The notes: generated by a model not told the origin, from the letters alone. DNA of 64,000 nucleotides from Elusimicrobium sp. (GCA_015062115.1 SUVG01000004.1:62001-126000), one strand, 5' to 3'. Counted from the first letter of the stretch, positions 50,340-60,440 are shown. Numbers and translations are program-made.

Positions 50340-52474
50340 TATTTATTTTTAATTTTAAGTTTCAGCTTAGATTCTTGAGCTTTTTTCTTATATATACTTT
50401 TTTTCTCAGAAGACGTCAGCATGCTTAAAATCTTATATAAACGATATTTAAAATAAAAAACAACTTTTTCTCCACCAGAAAGATCTCTTTGGTGTTCTTG
50501 CAAACTCAACATTAGATCTTCATAAAAAGGAGTTTTTTTTGCATAATTCCACCAGAGATCTGCCATATCATCTTCAGGGGAGAACCAAGGCTTACTTTCT
50601 CCAGCAAAATGTATAATAAATGGATTGCTCTTATCCTTTAAATACTGCTCAAAAAATTCAGACGGCATGAGAGAAACCAAATGCTTATATATACCACCCG
50701 AAGTCGGCACGTTCCAAGCAGTATCAAGATATTTAATCCCCGTCTGAAAAAATGCATTTAAACCGTCTTGTTCCAAAATTCTAAAATTATTTTTGCTGAC
50801 AAATTCCAACATTTTTTTAGAATACTCTTTCTCATTAAAAGTTTTTACATCCAGCAAGAGAACTCCTGTATTATAATAACGGAAAGGTTCTTTTAAATGT
50901 AGAACTTCTTGGGCATATTGCGCCCAGTCACTTTCTTGACAATTTAAGAAAGCTCCCCACATTAAATCTTTACAAGCACCAAAAGGATATCCTTGCAAAT
51001 CCTCGTCTGCCAAAACAGTGATGTCTGATTGTAAAACTAAATCTACATCTGTAAAAATAATTTTGGAATAATTTTTCAGTATCAACGGAGATGTCAACCG
51101 AAAAAAGCACTCCAAAGCATAATTAGCTGGATAAGTAAGGTTATATTCTTTTAACAAAGCCGTTGGATTCACAAAACGAAGCGAAAAATTTCCCAACCCT
51201 TGAATTTGTGCTAAGAGTTTCTTTTTGTTATCTTGCGTAATGGAACGTTCAAACACTACAATATCGTATTTTTTTTGAGAGGAAGAATTAATTTTAATAG
51301 ATTCCAAACAAACTGATAAATAAGGCACATATTCATTAGAACAACTCATTGCAATTGCCACTTTGTTTTCAGAGAAAGCGGGCTCTAAAAAATCGCAAAC
51401 ATTTTCCATTTCTCTGATTTCAAACTTTTTTTTAGGAAAAAACTCTTCTTCAATAAAATTGGCTTTTTCATGATATCTCATTTTTCTTTTTCCAAAAGAA
51501 ACAAGAGAAAGAAAACGATACCGATTATATTTTATTTTAAGTTTCATTTCCTCTTTAAAAGCAAGTGGTTTTTGCTTTTCAATAAGATCAGCAAAAATTT
51601 TATCATAAAAAGGTGTTTTTCTAGCATACGACCACCACACATATCCTTTTGGTAAACGATGATAAAACCATACTTTTTTAGCAGCTAAAAAATGATACAT
51701 CACTGCAGAGTCTATCTTTTCCGAATAATCTTGAAATGTTTTATTTTTCCCGTTAAAAATAGTGTTAATGATCTCGAAATTATATTTTAAAGATAAAGTA
51801 AAAAATTTATCTTTAAACACTTTGTTTAAAACATCTTGTTCTTGACAAAAAAATCGTTCCTTTTTAGACTCTTCTAACAATAATGAGAAAGGGGCTATTT
51901 GATTAAATTTTTCTGGATTAATAAGAATTAAGCCAGTATTATAGTATATACTAGGAGAACCTAGTTTTTTTAAATACTCAGAAACGCTCCAATCTCCATA
52001 AACTTTCTCTTTTCTATTTTCTTCAGCCCAAAGCACCTCTTCGCAGGCAGCAATAGGGGCATCTCCTATATCTACATTAAAAATTTGAAAAAGATCTTGA
52101 ATGCAAACCAAATCTATATCCGTAAACAAAGCTCTCTTATATTTTCTAAAAACTTCTCCACACGCTAAGCGATAATAACATTGTGGAGCAAAATAAGAAG
52201 CAGCTATGTGCAACTTAGTATCAAATGTTTTTTGCAAATTATAAAAACGAATAGAAATATTTTTTGAGGTTGTAAGAGACTTCAACTTTTCCTTATTTTC
52301 ATCGGAAATATCAGTCTCAAAAACTACAATATCGTAATAATTTTTCTCTTTTGCATTATCTATAATAGATTTGAGATAAACTGACAAGTACGGGACATAT
52401 TGATTACTGCTGCTCATACCAAATACAAAGGGAGCATTCTTAAAAATAGGAGAAATTGCTTCTAATTTTGACAT
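50339..52474 (-). CDS. Double GT8 protein (two glycosyltransferase family 8 domains)
   Basis: The 711-residue protein is an internal duplication. Domain 1 (about 15-345) has FGMSSSNQYVPYLSVYLKS and DID at 119-121 (LFTDIDLVC). Domain 2 (about 365-705) has AMSCSNEYVPYLSVCLES and a second DxD (IFTDVDLVL). Both halves repeat YYNTGLILIN or YYNTGVLLLD and a late glycine-histidine region. One chain could add two alternating sugars or one half may be regulatory; both metal motifs are intact. It is very AT-rich. The family is usually single-domain (~300 residues), so the fusion is notable. Confidence 0.85.
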   Translation of the reverse strand: MSKLEAISPIFKNAPFVFGMSSSNQYVPYLSVYLKSIIDNAKEKNYYDIVVFETDISDENKEKLKSLTTSKNISIRFYNLQKTFDTKLHIAASYFAPQCYYRLACGEVFRKYKRALFTDIDLVCIQDLFQIFNVDIGDAPIAACEEVLWAEENRKEKVYGDWSVSEYLKKLGSPSIYYNTGLILINPEKFNQIAPFSLLLEESKKERFFCQEQDVLNKVFKDKFFTLSLKYNFEIINTIFNGKNKTFQDYSEKIDSAVMYHFLAAKKVWFYHRLPKGYVWWSYARKTPFYDKIFADLIEKQKPLAFKEEMKLKIKYNRYRFLSLVSFGKRKMRYHEKANFIEEEFFPKKKFEIREMENVCDFLEPAFSENKVAIAMSCSNEYVPYLSVCLESIKINSSSQKKYDIVVFERSITQDNKKKLLAQIQGLGNFSLRFVNPTALLKEYNLTYPANYALECFFRLTSPLILKNYSKIIFTDVDLVLQSDITVLADEDLQGYPFGACKDLMWGAFLNCQESDWAQYAQEVLHLKEPFRYYNTGVLLLDVKTFNEKEYSKKMLEFVSKNNFRILEQDGLNAFFQTGIKYLDTAWNVPTSGGIYKHLVSLMPSEFFEQYLKDKSNPFIIHFAGESKPWFSPEDDMADLWWNYAKKTPFYEDLMLSLQEHQRDLSGGEKVVFYFKYRLYKILSMLTSSEKKSIYKKKAQESKLKLKIKNK

Positions 52475-52485
52475 ATATTTTCCTT

Positions 52486-53748
52486 TTATACATTTTTTCC
52501 GCTTTCAAAAGCTTGGTGTGTCCAAAAGTATTCCCAACGGCCAAACCGACCGATGCTTTCTATGCCCACCTGCGCTAAATAATCCAGCACCACCTGACGA
52601 TTTTTGTAAATATCATGGTCAAAAGTGATATTAGCGTATTTTTCAAAACGGATATCTTTTACCACAATTTCTTCTTTTTCAAAAAGGCCCATACTCACCA
52701 GTTTATCAATCGTTTTTTCCAACACTTCTTCTGCCGGAGGAATAGGCGAGTGGCAATCAAAAAAGATTTCCGCTTGCAAAGAACTACAACCCGCAGGTAC
52801 ATTGTCCGGCGATTTTAAGTTGGGCGAATAGACCCGAGCGGGGGGGATATCCTCATCATAAATATAAAACCATAAATGTTTGGCTACGTCCGGCCGTTTA
52901 AAACCCAAAGAAACCATGTATCCGCACGTATTGTGCAAAGAAGCAGCTGCTTTTTGTACATTTTCCGGCATTCCTTCTACCAATCTGGCCATTTCCGGCA
53001 AAGGCACGCTGGAAATCAAACGTTCGTAGGAAGCACATGACCCGTCTTGGAAAGTGATTTGCTTTGCTTTAGGGTCTATTTTCACCACTTCTTTGTTAAA
53101 GCGGATATCCAACCCTTCGCGACAAGTATCCAAAATAGATCTAAATCCGCCTTTTTTGGGATAGCGCATATATTTGGTGTAATAGAAAATTTCCTTTTGT
53201 TCACTAAAAGCACCTTTTAACACTTGTCCCAAATCCGGTGCGTGCATACGACTGCCCACCCATTTTGTTTCTAAATCTTTAGGTTCTAAGCCCCAGTATT
53301 TACGAGTATAACGGAATGGAAAATTTTCTGCAAAATAATCCCCGTATTGTACGCGGAGCCACTGCTCATAATTTTGGATTTCCGTTATTTCTTTTTGAGG
53401 ACGATTTACAAAATCCAAAATAATTTTGGTTTTTTCTTCAGCACTAAGCGGAGCCAAATTGTTTTGGGCAGGGTGTTTTAACCAGTAACCCTGATAATAA
53501 TTACTGGAGACAGACGGATGCTCATACAAAGGAGAAGATTTTTCAAACAAACCCTTGATATAAGGATCGTCGGTAAAGGTAAAGTGGACAAAGCGGTCAA
53601 AACGAAAACCGTCTATACTGAAATTTCCGCACAGACCGCCCCAATCTCCGTCTTTTTCATAGATACAGACGGATTTATTTTTCTTTTGTAAATGGAAAGC
53701 GGCGGACAAACCCGCCACGCCGCTTCCTAAAATAACTGTTTGAGACAT
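52486..53748 (-). CDS. FAD-dependent oxidoreductase of the amine oxidase/PPOX-like class
   Basis: The 420-residue protein starts with the FAD fold motif VILGSGVAGLSAAFHLQKK (about 5-23), then YEKDGDWGGLCGNF, the pattern shared by protoporphyrinogen oxidase and UDP-galactopyranose mutase-type flavoproteins. The end has GRFGRWEYFWTHQAF, close to sequences annotated in O-antigen loci. It lies between rfbG and the double GT8 gene in one run, so a role on a nucleotide sugar or lipid-linked glycan is likelier than in haem synthesis. Not assignable further. Confidence 0.7.
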   Translation of the reverse strand: MSQTVILGSGVAGLSAAFHLQKKNKSVCIYEKDGDWGGLCGNFSIDGFRFDRFVHFTFTDDPYIKGLFEKSSPLYEHPSVSSNYYQGYWLKHPAQNNLAPLSAEEKTKIILDFVNRPQKEITEIQNYEQWLRVQYGDYFAENFPFRYTRKYWGLEPKDLETKWVGSRMHAPDLGQVLKGAFSEQKEIFYYTKYMRYPKKGGFRSILDTCREGLDIRFNKEVVKIDPKAKQITFQDGSCASYERLISSVPLPEMARLVEGMPENVQKAAASLHNTCGYMVSLGFKRPDVAKHLWFYIYDEDIPPARVYSPNLKSPDNVPAGCSSLQAEIFFDCHSPIPPAEEVLEKTIDKLVSMGLFEKEEIVVKDIRFEKYANITFDHDIYKNRQVVLDYLAQVGIESIGRFGRWEYFWTHQAFESGKNV

Positions 53749-53752
53749 AAAA

Positions 53753-54835
53753 TTATTTTTTGCTATTGTGGGCTTGGATTTGTTTCACACAATAATCCCA
53801 CATGTCTTGATTGGACAAGGCCTCTTTATACCAATCTACCGTAAACTCAATGGCTTCATCAAAAGATAAACGAGCATGCCATTTATCCAACATGCGGTAG
53901 GCTTTCGTCACGTCCAAACTAAGCAAGGTGTTTTCATGTACGGCACCGGGCTGAGATTTGTCTACCACTTTTCCTTTTCCGTAATAAGACACCACTTTTT
54001 CCACCACTTCCCAGACAGTGCGATTGCTTTCGATTTGAGGTCCGAAGTTAAAGCCTGTGCTGTAAGTAACCGGATCTTCCACCAATTTTTCTCCTACTTT
54101 CAAATAACCGGAAAGAGGCTCCATCACGTGTTCCCACGGTCTAGTAGCGTGCGGACTGCGGATTTCAATATCTTTTCCTTCTTCAATATAGCGGATACAA
54201 TCGGGAATTAAGCGGTTGTCACTCCAATCACCGCCACCGATTACATTCCCTGCGCGCACACTGGCAATGGCTTTGCCGTGTTTGGCATAATCTTTGGGAT
54301 TAAAATAAGAATTGCGCCAAGATGCAATCATTAATTCGGCACAACCTTTAGAAGAAGAATAAGGGTCGTATCCGCCCATACGGTCCGTTTCACGATAACC
54401 CCAAATTTGTTCTACGTTTTCGTAGCATTTATCAGAAGTAATCATGATGACTTGTTTAATAAAATCAAATTTGCGTACGGCTTCTAACACGTTTAAAGAA
54501 CCCATTAAGTTTGTTTCATAGGTTTCTTTGGGACAATCATAAGAAGTGCGCACTAAGGCTTGAGCCGCCAAATGAAAAATCATGGAAGGTTTGTATTTTG
54601 CGATAATCTCTTCCAAACGGGCACTATCACGCACGTCCCCACGTTCATCGGCAAACAAACGCTCTTTTAAGTGAGAGGCACAATAGTTGCTTCTATCAGA
54701 ATAAGGATCTAAAGCATAGCCTACTACATTGGCTCCCAAAGCGGTTAACCAAATAGAAAGCCAAGATCCTTTAAAACCGGTATGGCCCGTCACCAAAATT
54801 GTTTTACCTTGATAAACATTATTAAACGTGTCCAT
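53753..54835 (-). CDS. rfbG: CDP-glucose 4,6-dehydratase
   Basis: The 360-residue SDR enzyme converts CDP-glucose to CDP-4-keto-6-deoxyglucose. The start at 54835 (MDTFNNVYQGKT) shares one base with the upstream stop. GHTGFKGSW (17-25) is the NAD motif peculiar to this dehydratase group; YSSSKGCAELMI holds the catalytic Tyr-Lys, and VRAGNVIGGGDWSDNRLIPD is a strong CDP-glucose dehydratase signature. rfbF, which makes its substrate, is two genes upstream. Confidence 0.93.
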   Translation of the reverse strand: MDTFNNVYQGKTILVTGHTGFKGSWLSIWLTALGANVVGYALDPYSDRSNYCASHLKERLFADERGDVRDSARLEEIIAKYKPSMIFHLAAQALVRTSYDCPKETYETNLMGSLNVLEAVRKFDFIKQVIMITSDKCYENVEQIWGYRETDRMGGYDPYSSSKGCAELMIASWRNSYFNPKDYAKHGKAIASVRAGNVIGGGDWSDNRLIPDCIRYIEEGKDIEIRSPHATRPWEHVMEPLSGYLKVGEKLVEDPVTYSTGFNFGPQIESNRTVWEVVEKVVSYYGKGKVVDKSQPGAVHENTLLSLDVTKAYRMLDKWHARLSFDEAIEFTVDWYKEALSNQDMWDYCVKQIQAHNSKK

Positions 54836-55737
54836 TATAGAGTCTCCTTCCACCAATTAATAGTTTGTAATAATCCTTCTTCTAAGTTATATTTAGGTTT
54901 CCATCCTAAAGAAAGCAGTTTGGCGTTATTGCCAACCACAACTTCATCTCCAAAAGCGGCAGGGACAGCCCCCCACGAAATTTTGCCTTTAAAACCAGTT
55001 AACTGTGCTATTTTTTCCACGATGTATCGTAGTTGTACCGGCTTTGCCGAGCAAATATTCACCGCTCCTTGCAAATTGCTTTCAAATACGGTGACGATGC
55101 CACTGGCGGTATCTTCTACATGCAAGTAATCTTGAAATTTTAAACAGTCGCTAACTTTTACGTCTTCTCCCTTTAAACAAGAAAGGATGACAGAAGGCAT
55201 CAAACGTTGCGGCTTTTCATTGGGGCCGTATAAATTGAAAATGCGAGGCCATTTGAACTCAATATTGTTTTGTTTGCAAAAAACTTTAGCGATATTAAAA
55301 ATGGCATTTTTGCTATTTCCATACATGGTGCGCGGATCGGTAGGAGTCATGTCTTCCGTAAAGAAACCATACTTATATTCATATTCCGAAATGGTTCCCG
55401 CACCTAAAAACTTTTTGCCGCCATTTTCCTTAAAGAATTTAAGTAAATTTAAGGTGGCCACCGTCCAATCCAAATTTAAATCCGAGCCATGACATCCTTT
55501 TCCTACATACCAAGCCAAATGAATTAAATTTTCAAACTTATGCTCCTTCAAAAAACGACCGACAGCGACCGTATCCATCAAGTTCATTTCATGCTGAATT
55601 AATCCGGCTTGTTCTTCGGCAAACGGCGGATATACCAAAGAATGGACTTCATATCCTTTGGCTAATAATTGAGATACTACTTGGCGGCCGATAAAACCCG
55701 TGCCGCCCGTAATTAAAACTCTTTTGTCAGTTGGCAT
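54835..55737 (-). CDS. NAD-dependent epimerase/reductase of the CDP-sugar pathway
   Basis: Starting at 55737 (MPTDKRVLITGG, 300 residues) keeps the Rossmann strand at the N terminus; an ATG five codons upstream is equally possible. The NAD motif is GGTGFIG (11-17) and the catalytic YGNSK follows near 140. WPRIFNLYGPNEKPQR and FQDYLHVEDTASGI resemble CDP-paratose, abequose or related 4-ketoreductase and epimerase enzymes. Between rfbF and rfbG, it probably acts on CDP-4-keto-6-deoxyhexose. Product identity cannot be read. Confidence 0.75.
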   Translation of the reverse strand: MPTDKRVLITGGTGFIGRQVVSQLLAKGYEVHSLVYPPFAEEQAGLIQHEMNLMDTVAVGRFLKEHKFENLIHLAWYVGKGCHGSDLNLDWTVATLNLLKFFKENGGKKFLGAGTISEYEYKYGFFTEDMTPTDPRTMYGNSKNAIFNIAKVFCKQNNIEFKWPRIFNLYGPNEKPQRLMPSVILSCLKGEDVKVSDCLKFQDYLHVEDTASGIVTVFESNLQGAVNICSAKPVQLRYIVEKIAQLTGFKGKISWGAVPAAFGDEVVVGNNAKLLSLGWKPKYNLEEGLLQTINWWKETL

Positions 55738-55739
55738 GT

Positions 55740-56519
55740 TTAGTTTTCCCATACTTTCCACGGAGCAGTGCCTTTTTCCCACATGGAGTTTAAATCTAGC
55801 TTGTCTTTCAGCGTGTCCATCGGGTGCCAAAAACCATCGTGCTTGTAGGAATTGAGTTGCCCGTCATCGGCTAAAGACATTAAGGGTGTTCTTTCCCAAA
55901 TGACATCATTTCCTTCCGGAATATAGTCAAATACTTCGGGTTGACACACAAAGAACCCACCATTAACCCAAGAACCGTCACCACGCGGTTTTTCTTGAAA
56001 GTGGGAAATAGTTCCATCTTGTTCAATATTCAAGGCACCAAAACGGCCCGAAGGTCGAACCGCCGTCAACGTTGCTAATTTCCCGGATTTTTCATGACAT
56101 TCCAATAATTTTTTAATGTTAACATTGGATACCCCGTCGCCATAGGTCAACATAAAAGGATTTTTTCCTACATAATGACGTGCCTGACGAATGCGAGAAC
56201 CCGTCATGGCGTCACGTCCGGTGTAAAGCATGGTCACTTTCCAAGGTTCGCAGCGGTTGCGATGAATATCTATTTGATTGTTTGAAAAATCAATTGTAAC
56301 ATCGGAATTATTGGTGTAGTAGTTTAAGAAGTATTCTTTGATTACTTCGCTTTTATAACCGCACAAAACCATAAAGTCAGTAAAACCATAGTGTGTGTAA
56401 AGTTTCATAATGTGCCACAAAATAGGATAACCGCCGATTTCTACCATCGGTTTGGGACGGAGGGATGTTTCTTCTCCCAAACGGGTTCCTAATCCACCGG
56501 CTAATAACAATACTTTCAT
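55740..56519 (-). CDS. rfbF: Glucose-1-phosphate cytidylyltransferase
   Basis: The start at 56519 has AGGAGG seven bases upstream and gives 259 residues beginning MKVLLLAGGLGTRLGEE. The nucleotide loop GGLGTRL (8-14) and RPKPMVEIGGYPILWHIM are the family signature; GDGVSNVNI holds the metal aspartate. It forms CDP-glucose from CTP and glucose-1-phosphate. It heads the rfbF-epimerase-rfbG-FAD-GT8-DUF4422 run. Confidence 0.95.
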   Translation of the reverse strand: MKVLLLAGGLGTRLGEETSLRPKPMVEIGGYPILWHIMKLYTHYGFTDFMVLCGYKSEVIKEYFLNYYTNNSDVTIDFSNNQIDIHRNRCEPWKVTMLYTGRDAMTGSRIRQARHYVGKNPFMLTYGDGVSNVNIKKLLECHEKSGKLATLTAVRPSGRFGALNIEQDGTISHFQEKPRGDGSWVNGGFFVCQPEVFDYIPEGNDVIWERTPLMSLADDGQLNSYKHDGFWHPMDTLKDKLDLNSMWEKGTAPWKVWEN

Positions 56520-56677
56520 CTTTATTCCTCCTTTAAAAAATACCTCCATGAGTATCCATTCCCTTATTGTAACATAAAATAATAAAGTAAATTTTGAAAA
56601 TTAAATTGGACCACAAAACACTTTGCTGTGCATTATTCAAAATTAACACAAACGAAAATAATTTTAAATATGAGAAA

Positions 56678-57598
56678 TTACTTTATTATTTGCGAAGATA
56701 ATCCTTCCTTTAAAGTAATTGAAGGGGAAAAACCTATTTGTGTTATCTTACTTATATCTGCCGAACTTCGGCGAATATCCGTTTTCCGTTTGGGAAGAAA
56801 AACTCGTTCTAATTTCTTGCCGGAAACTTTATCCAAGGTATCGGCTACTTGCAAAAGTGAAACACTGTTCCCGCTGGCTACATTATAAATTTCTCCCGAG
56901 TCTAAACGGTGGATCGCCAATAAATTGGCTTGCACGATATCTTGCACGTGGATAAAATCTCGGCTTTGCAGGCCGTCCCATTCTATGGTTAGGGGGTGGC
57001 CGGTTTTGGCCAATTCTATAAATTTACTAATAACTGCCGCATAAGAGGAATCGGCTTTTTGCCCCGGGCCAAATACATTAAAATAGCGTAAAACAACCGT
57101 TTCCAATCCTTTTTTGGCAAATTGTAAGCAGAGTTTCTCCCCAAGCAGTTTAGACTCGGCATACGGGGAGTTGGGCCTAGGCGTGGTAGTTTCTTTGTAA
57201 GGCATGCTAGAACCGTCCCCATACACGGCACAACTGGACGCAAAAACCACGCGTTTTACTTTTGCTTGCAAGGCGGCTTCCAGCACGTTTTGCGTTCCTT
57301 GCACATTTACTTCGTGGGTTTCTTGCGGGAATTCTACGGACAACGGAACAGAAGCCAAGGCCGCGTGGTGGAGTACAAAATCAACCCCTTCAAAAGCGGA
57401 TAACAAATCGTCTTGAGAGCGAATATCGGCTTTGATGAGTTCTATTTTGTCTGCCACATCAGCCAAGGCTTCCGCTCGCCCGGTGGAAAAATTATCCACC
57501 ACGCGCACATTTTCTCCCAAATTTGCCAGTTTGCGGGTTAAGTGCGAGCCGATAAACCCGGCCCCGCCGGTAATCACCCAAGTATTTTTGCGGTTCAT
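56678..57598 (-). CDS. UDP-sugar 4-epimerase-like SDR (GalE/WbpP-like)
   Basis: The start at 57598 (MNRKNTWVITGG) gives 306 residues; the longer frame runs antisense through the gapA promoter. GGAGFIGSHL (11-20), SSCAVYGDGSSMPYKE, catalytic YAESK and RYFNVFGPGQ are the epimerase blocks. It could interconvert UDP-Glc/Gal or their N-acetyl or uronic forms; the RYFNVFGPGQ block is nearer the UDP-GlcNAc/UronA group than GalE. It is 158 bases upstream of rfbF and may be transcribed with it. Confidence 0.85.
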   Translation of the reverse strand: MNRKNTWVITGGAGFIGSHLTRKLANLGENVRVVDNFSTGRAEALADVADKIELIKADIRSQDDLLSAFEGVDFVLHHAALASVPLSVEFPQETHEVNVQGTQNVLEAALQAKVKRVVFASSCAVYGDGSSMPYKETTTPRPNSPYAESKLLGEKLCLQFAKKGLETVVLRYFNVFGPGQKADSSYAAVISKFIELAKTGHPLTIEWDGLQSRDFIHVQDIVQANLLAIHRLDSGEIYNVASGNSVSLLQVADTLDKVSGKKLERVFLPKRKTDIRRSSADISKITQIGFSPSITLKEGLSSQIIK

Positions 57599-57715
57599 TG
57601 TATTATCCGTCGTTAAAAATCTACTATATTGTACCTTATTTGAAAGAGGGAAAAATAAAAAGTAAGCGGAATATGTACGAGAACTAAAAAAAATTGTAAA
57701 ATATAGCAGAAGTAA

Positions 57716-58753
<1,038 letters not shown>

Positions 58754-58776
58754 GTTTTACTTAGAGTTTTAGAACC

Positions 58777-58806
58777 AAAAACCGCCCTTAATCGGGCGGT
58801 TTTTTT
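58777..58806 (+). terminator. Terminator after gapA
   Basis: AAAACCGCCC pairs with GGGCGGTTTT around TTAATC, then a T tract. Confidence 0.9.
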
Positions 58807-58883
58807 ATTGGCTATAAAAGTATTGCTTAAAACACAAGAAATTGTTTTAAGGGGGGGGAATGGAGCCCTTCAAAACAGGGCAT

Positions 58884-58910
58884 AAAAAAGCCCCGCCGTT
58901 AAGCGGGGCT
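58884..58910 (-). terminator. Terminator after the outer-membrane protein gene
   Basis: On the minus strand AGCCCCGC, a short loop, GCGGGGCT and six T residues. Confidence 0.85.
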
Positions 58911-58924
58911 GGGATAAAAGTAGT

Positions 58925-59812
58925 TTATTTCACTTCATCGGCTTGCTTAAAAATGTGGCTAAACGAAAAAGAAACACCTACATAAATGTTTTCTCCGCGA
59001 CCGATACCCGATTTTTCCCCTTGAGCAGTATAATAACTGATGAACGGAGCCACATAAAGGTTTTTGTAAAGTTGTACATCTAAACGGGCATCAGCTCCCA
59101 ATTCGTAGTCTAAATCGGTGGCTTGTTCGTGAGAAGATTTCAAATAATCACGGAACAATACCGAGTATTTGGCCGTTACGCCTTCGCGCACGGGTTGTTC
59201 TACTTTAAGGCCGGCTTCCCAAGCCAGTTTGTTGGAGGCCGGGTCGTAAGTAAAATCGCGTTCGCCTACTACCGCTACAAATAAGTCTTTTAGATATTTC
59301 CCTTCAAAAAGTTTAATACCGCCCGTTCCGCGCAGTACTTTTTTGCGATTCGCTCCATTGGGTTTGGTAAACTCCGTTTCATAGCCCAAATTGACAAACG
59401 GCCCTACTTCAAAACCGCCCAAAATATCTTCCACTTTCCACAAGCGTTGCGTGTAGCCGGTGGTAAGCAAAATTTTATCGGCATTTTCGTTGGTAATGCG
59501 TTCTTCGTTAATGGGACGAATTTGGGTGCGCCCATAGTCCATTAACAGTTCATTGGTCCACAAAAAGTGCTTGGCATGGTAATCGGCAATTCCGTCAAAA
59601 TTACCGCGAATGGTGCTTTGGGAATCCCCGTTTAAGCGGGCATCGGAAAATGCTTGGTATTCTGCCGCATTTTTTACTTCGGTAGAAGTAATATCAAGCG
59701 CAATTTTTTTCAGTTCCACTTGCCAACCGCGTTTGTTGTCTTGGGCGAAAAGATTACCCGCTAACAAACACAAAGCCAACAAGATGAACCCTTTTTTGTA
59801 CAAGTTCAACAT
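58925..59812 (-). CDS. Predicted outer-membrane beta-barrel protein (DUF481/DUF3078-like)
   Basis: The 295-residue protein has a signal peptide cleaved near LFA-QD (residue 23). The mature part is an alternating polar/aromatic strand pattern with turns such as GTGGIKLFEGKYLK and YELGADARLDVQLYKNLYVAPFISYY, and it ends in aromatic strands (VGVSFSFSHIF), as barrels do. The fold resembles DUF481/DUF3078 small barrels of unknown function. AGGAGA precedes the ATG. It may be a porin-like or adhesion protein. Confidence 0.75.
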   Translation of the reverse strand: MLNLYKKGFILLALCLLAGNLFAQDNKRGWQVELKKIALDITSTEVKNAAEYQAFSDARLNGDSQSTIRGNFDGIADYHAKHFLWTNELLMDYGRTQIRPINEERITNENADKILLTTGYTQRLWKVEDILGGFEVGPFVNLGYETEFTKPNGANRKKVLRGTGGIKLFEGKYLKDLFVAVVGERDFTYDPASNKLAWEAGLKVEQPVREGVTAKYSVLFRDYLKSSHEQATDLDYELGADARLDVQLYKNLYVAPFISYYTAQGEKSGIGRGENIYVGVSFSFSHIFKQADEVK

Positions 59813-59826
59813 TTGTTCTCCTGATT

Positions 59827-60291
59827 TTATTTATTTTCTAATTTAAAACGGATACGCAATTTCCCGTTTTCAAAAGTATGGCTGGAAATGACAAAATGCC
59901 CGATTTCGCTTGTGTTTTGCACATGTTTACCGATACAAGGACAGATGTCATATTCTCCTACAAATACCAAACGGACGTTATCTCCTGCATCCGGAGGAAG
60001 GGAAGACAAATCTACCAACTTGCCGGCCTCTTGCCGATTGACTACCTTAGAGAAAACAGGTAACTGGGCTTGGATAACATCATTGACTAAATGGGAAACT
60101 TCTTGCAGATCCTCTTCCGAAGGAGCGGAGGGGAGGAAATAGTCGCACTTAGATTTATTTTTTTCTATGTGGTTTACTTTGCTTCTTTCGCAACCGAATA
60201 CACGAACCATGGTTTGGTTCAGGATATGTTCGGCAGTATGCATAGGGGCGAAATAATCTTTTTTGGGGGATAACTGCGTATTTTCGTTCAT
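59827..60291 (-). CDS. AlaX-like tRNA-editing domain protein
   Basis: The 154-residue protein is a stand-alone second additional domain related to alanyl/threonyl-tRNA synthetase editing sites. Zinc ligands are His18 and His22 (HTAEH) and Cys119-x3-His123 (CIGKH), all present. It would hydrolyse mischarged Ala- or Thr-tRNA in the cytoplasm; the exact amino acid is not readable. It starts six bases after a TACAAT hexamer with no ribosome binding site and runs divergently from pyk. Confidence 0.8.
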   Translation of the reverse strand: MNENTQLSPKKDYFAPMHTAEHILNQTMVRVFGCERSKVNHIEKNKSKCDYFLPSAPSEEDLQEVSHLVNDVIQAQLPVFSKVVNRQEAGKLVDLSSLPPDAGDNVRLVFVGEYDICPCIGKHVQNTSEIGHFVISSHTFENGKLRIRFKLENK

Positions 60292-60326
60292 GTTAATATT
60301 GTAGGGATTTTGGTTTTTTTTGTAAA
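60292..60326 (-). promoter_or_regulatory. Promoter of the AlaX-like gene, probably leaderless
   Basis: On the minus strand TTTACA (60326-60321), exactly 17 bases, TACAAT (60303-60298), six bases, ATG. No Shine-Dalgarno sequence. Confidence 0.65.
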
Positions 60327-60362
60327 GATAGATGACAATTTCGTCTTAAAATAATAAAATAT

Positions 60363-60422
60363 ATGATAGAAGGGAAAAAGTGGCACTCTCGCCAACCCCT
60401 TACTTTAGAAGTTAAAGACTGA
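60363..60422 (+). CDS. Possible short upstream ORF in the pyk leader (19 residues)
   Basis: ATG at 60363 opens 19 codons (MIEGKKWHSRQPLTLEVKD) ending TGA at 60420, whose last base lies in the pyk GAGGAAAG site. The ATG closely follows TAAAAT-type hexamers. It could couple translation to pyk or be chance; no homology is claimed. Confidence 0.25.
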   Translation: MIEGKKWHSRQPLTLEVKD

Positions 60423-60440
60423 GGAAAGAAAATAGTAACT

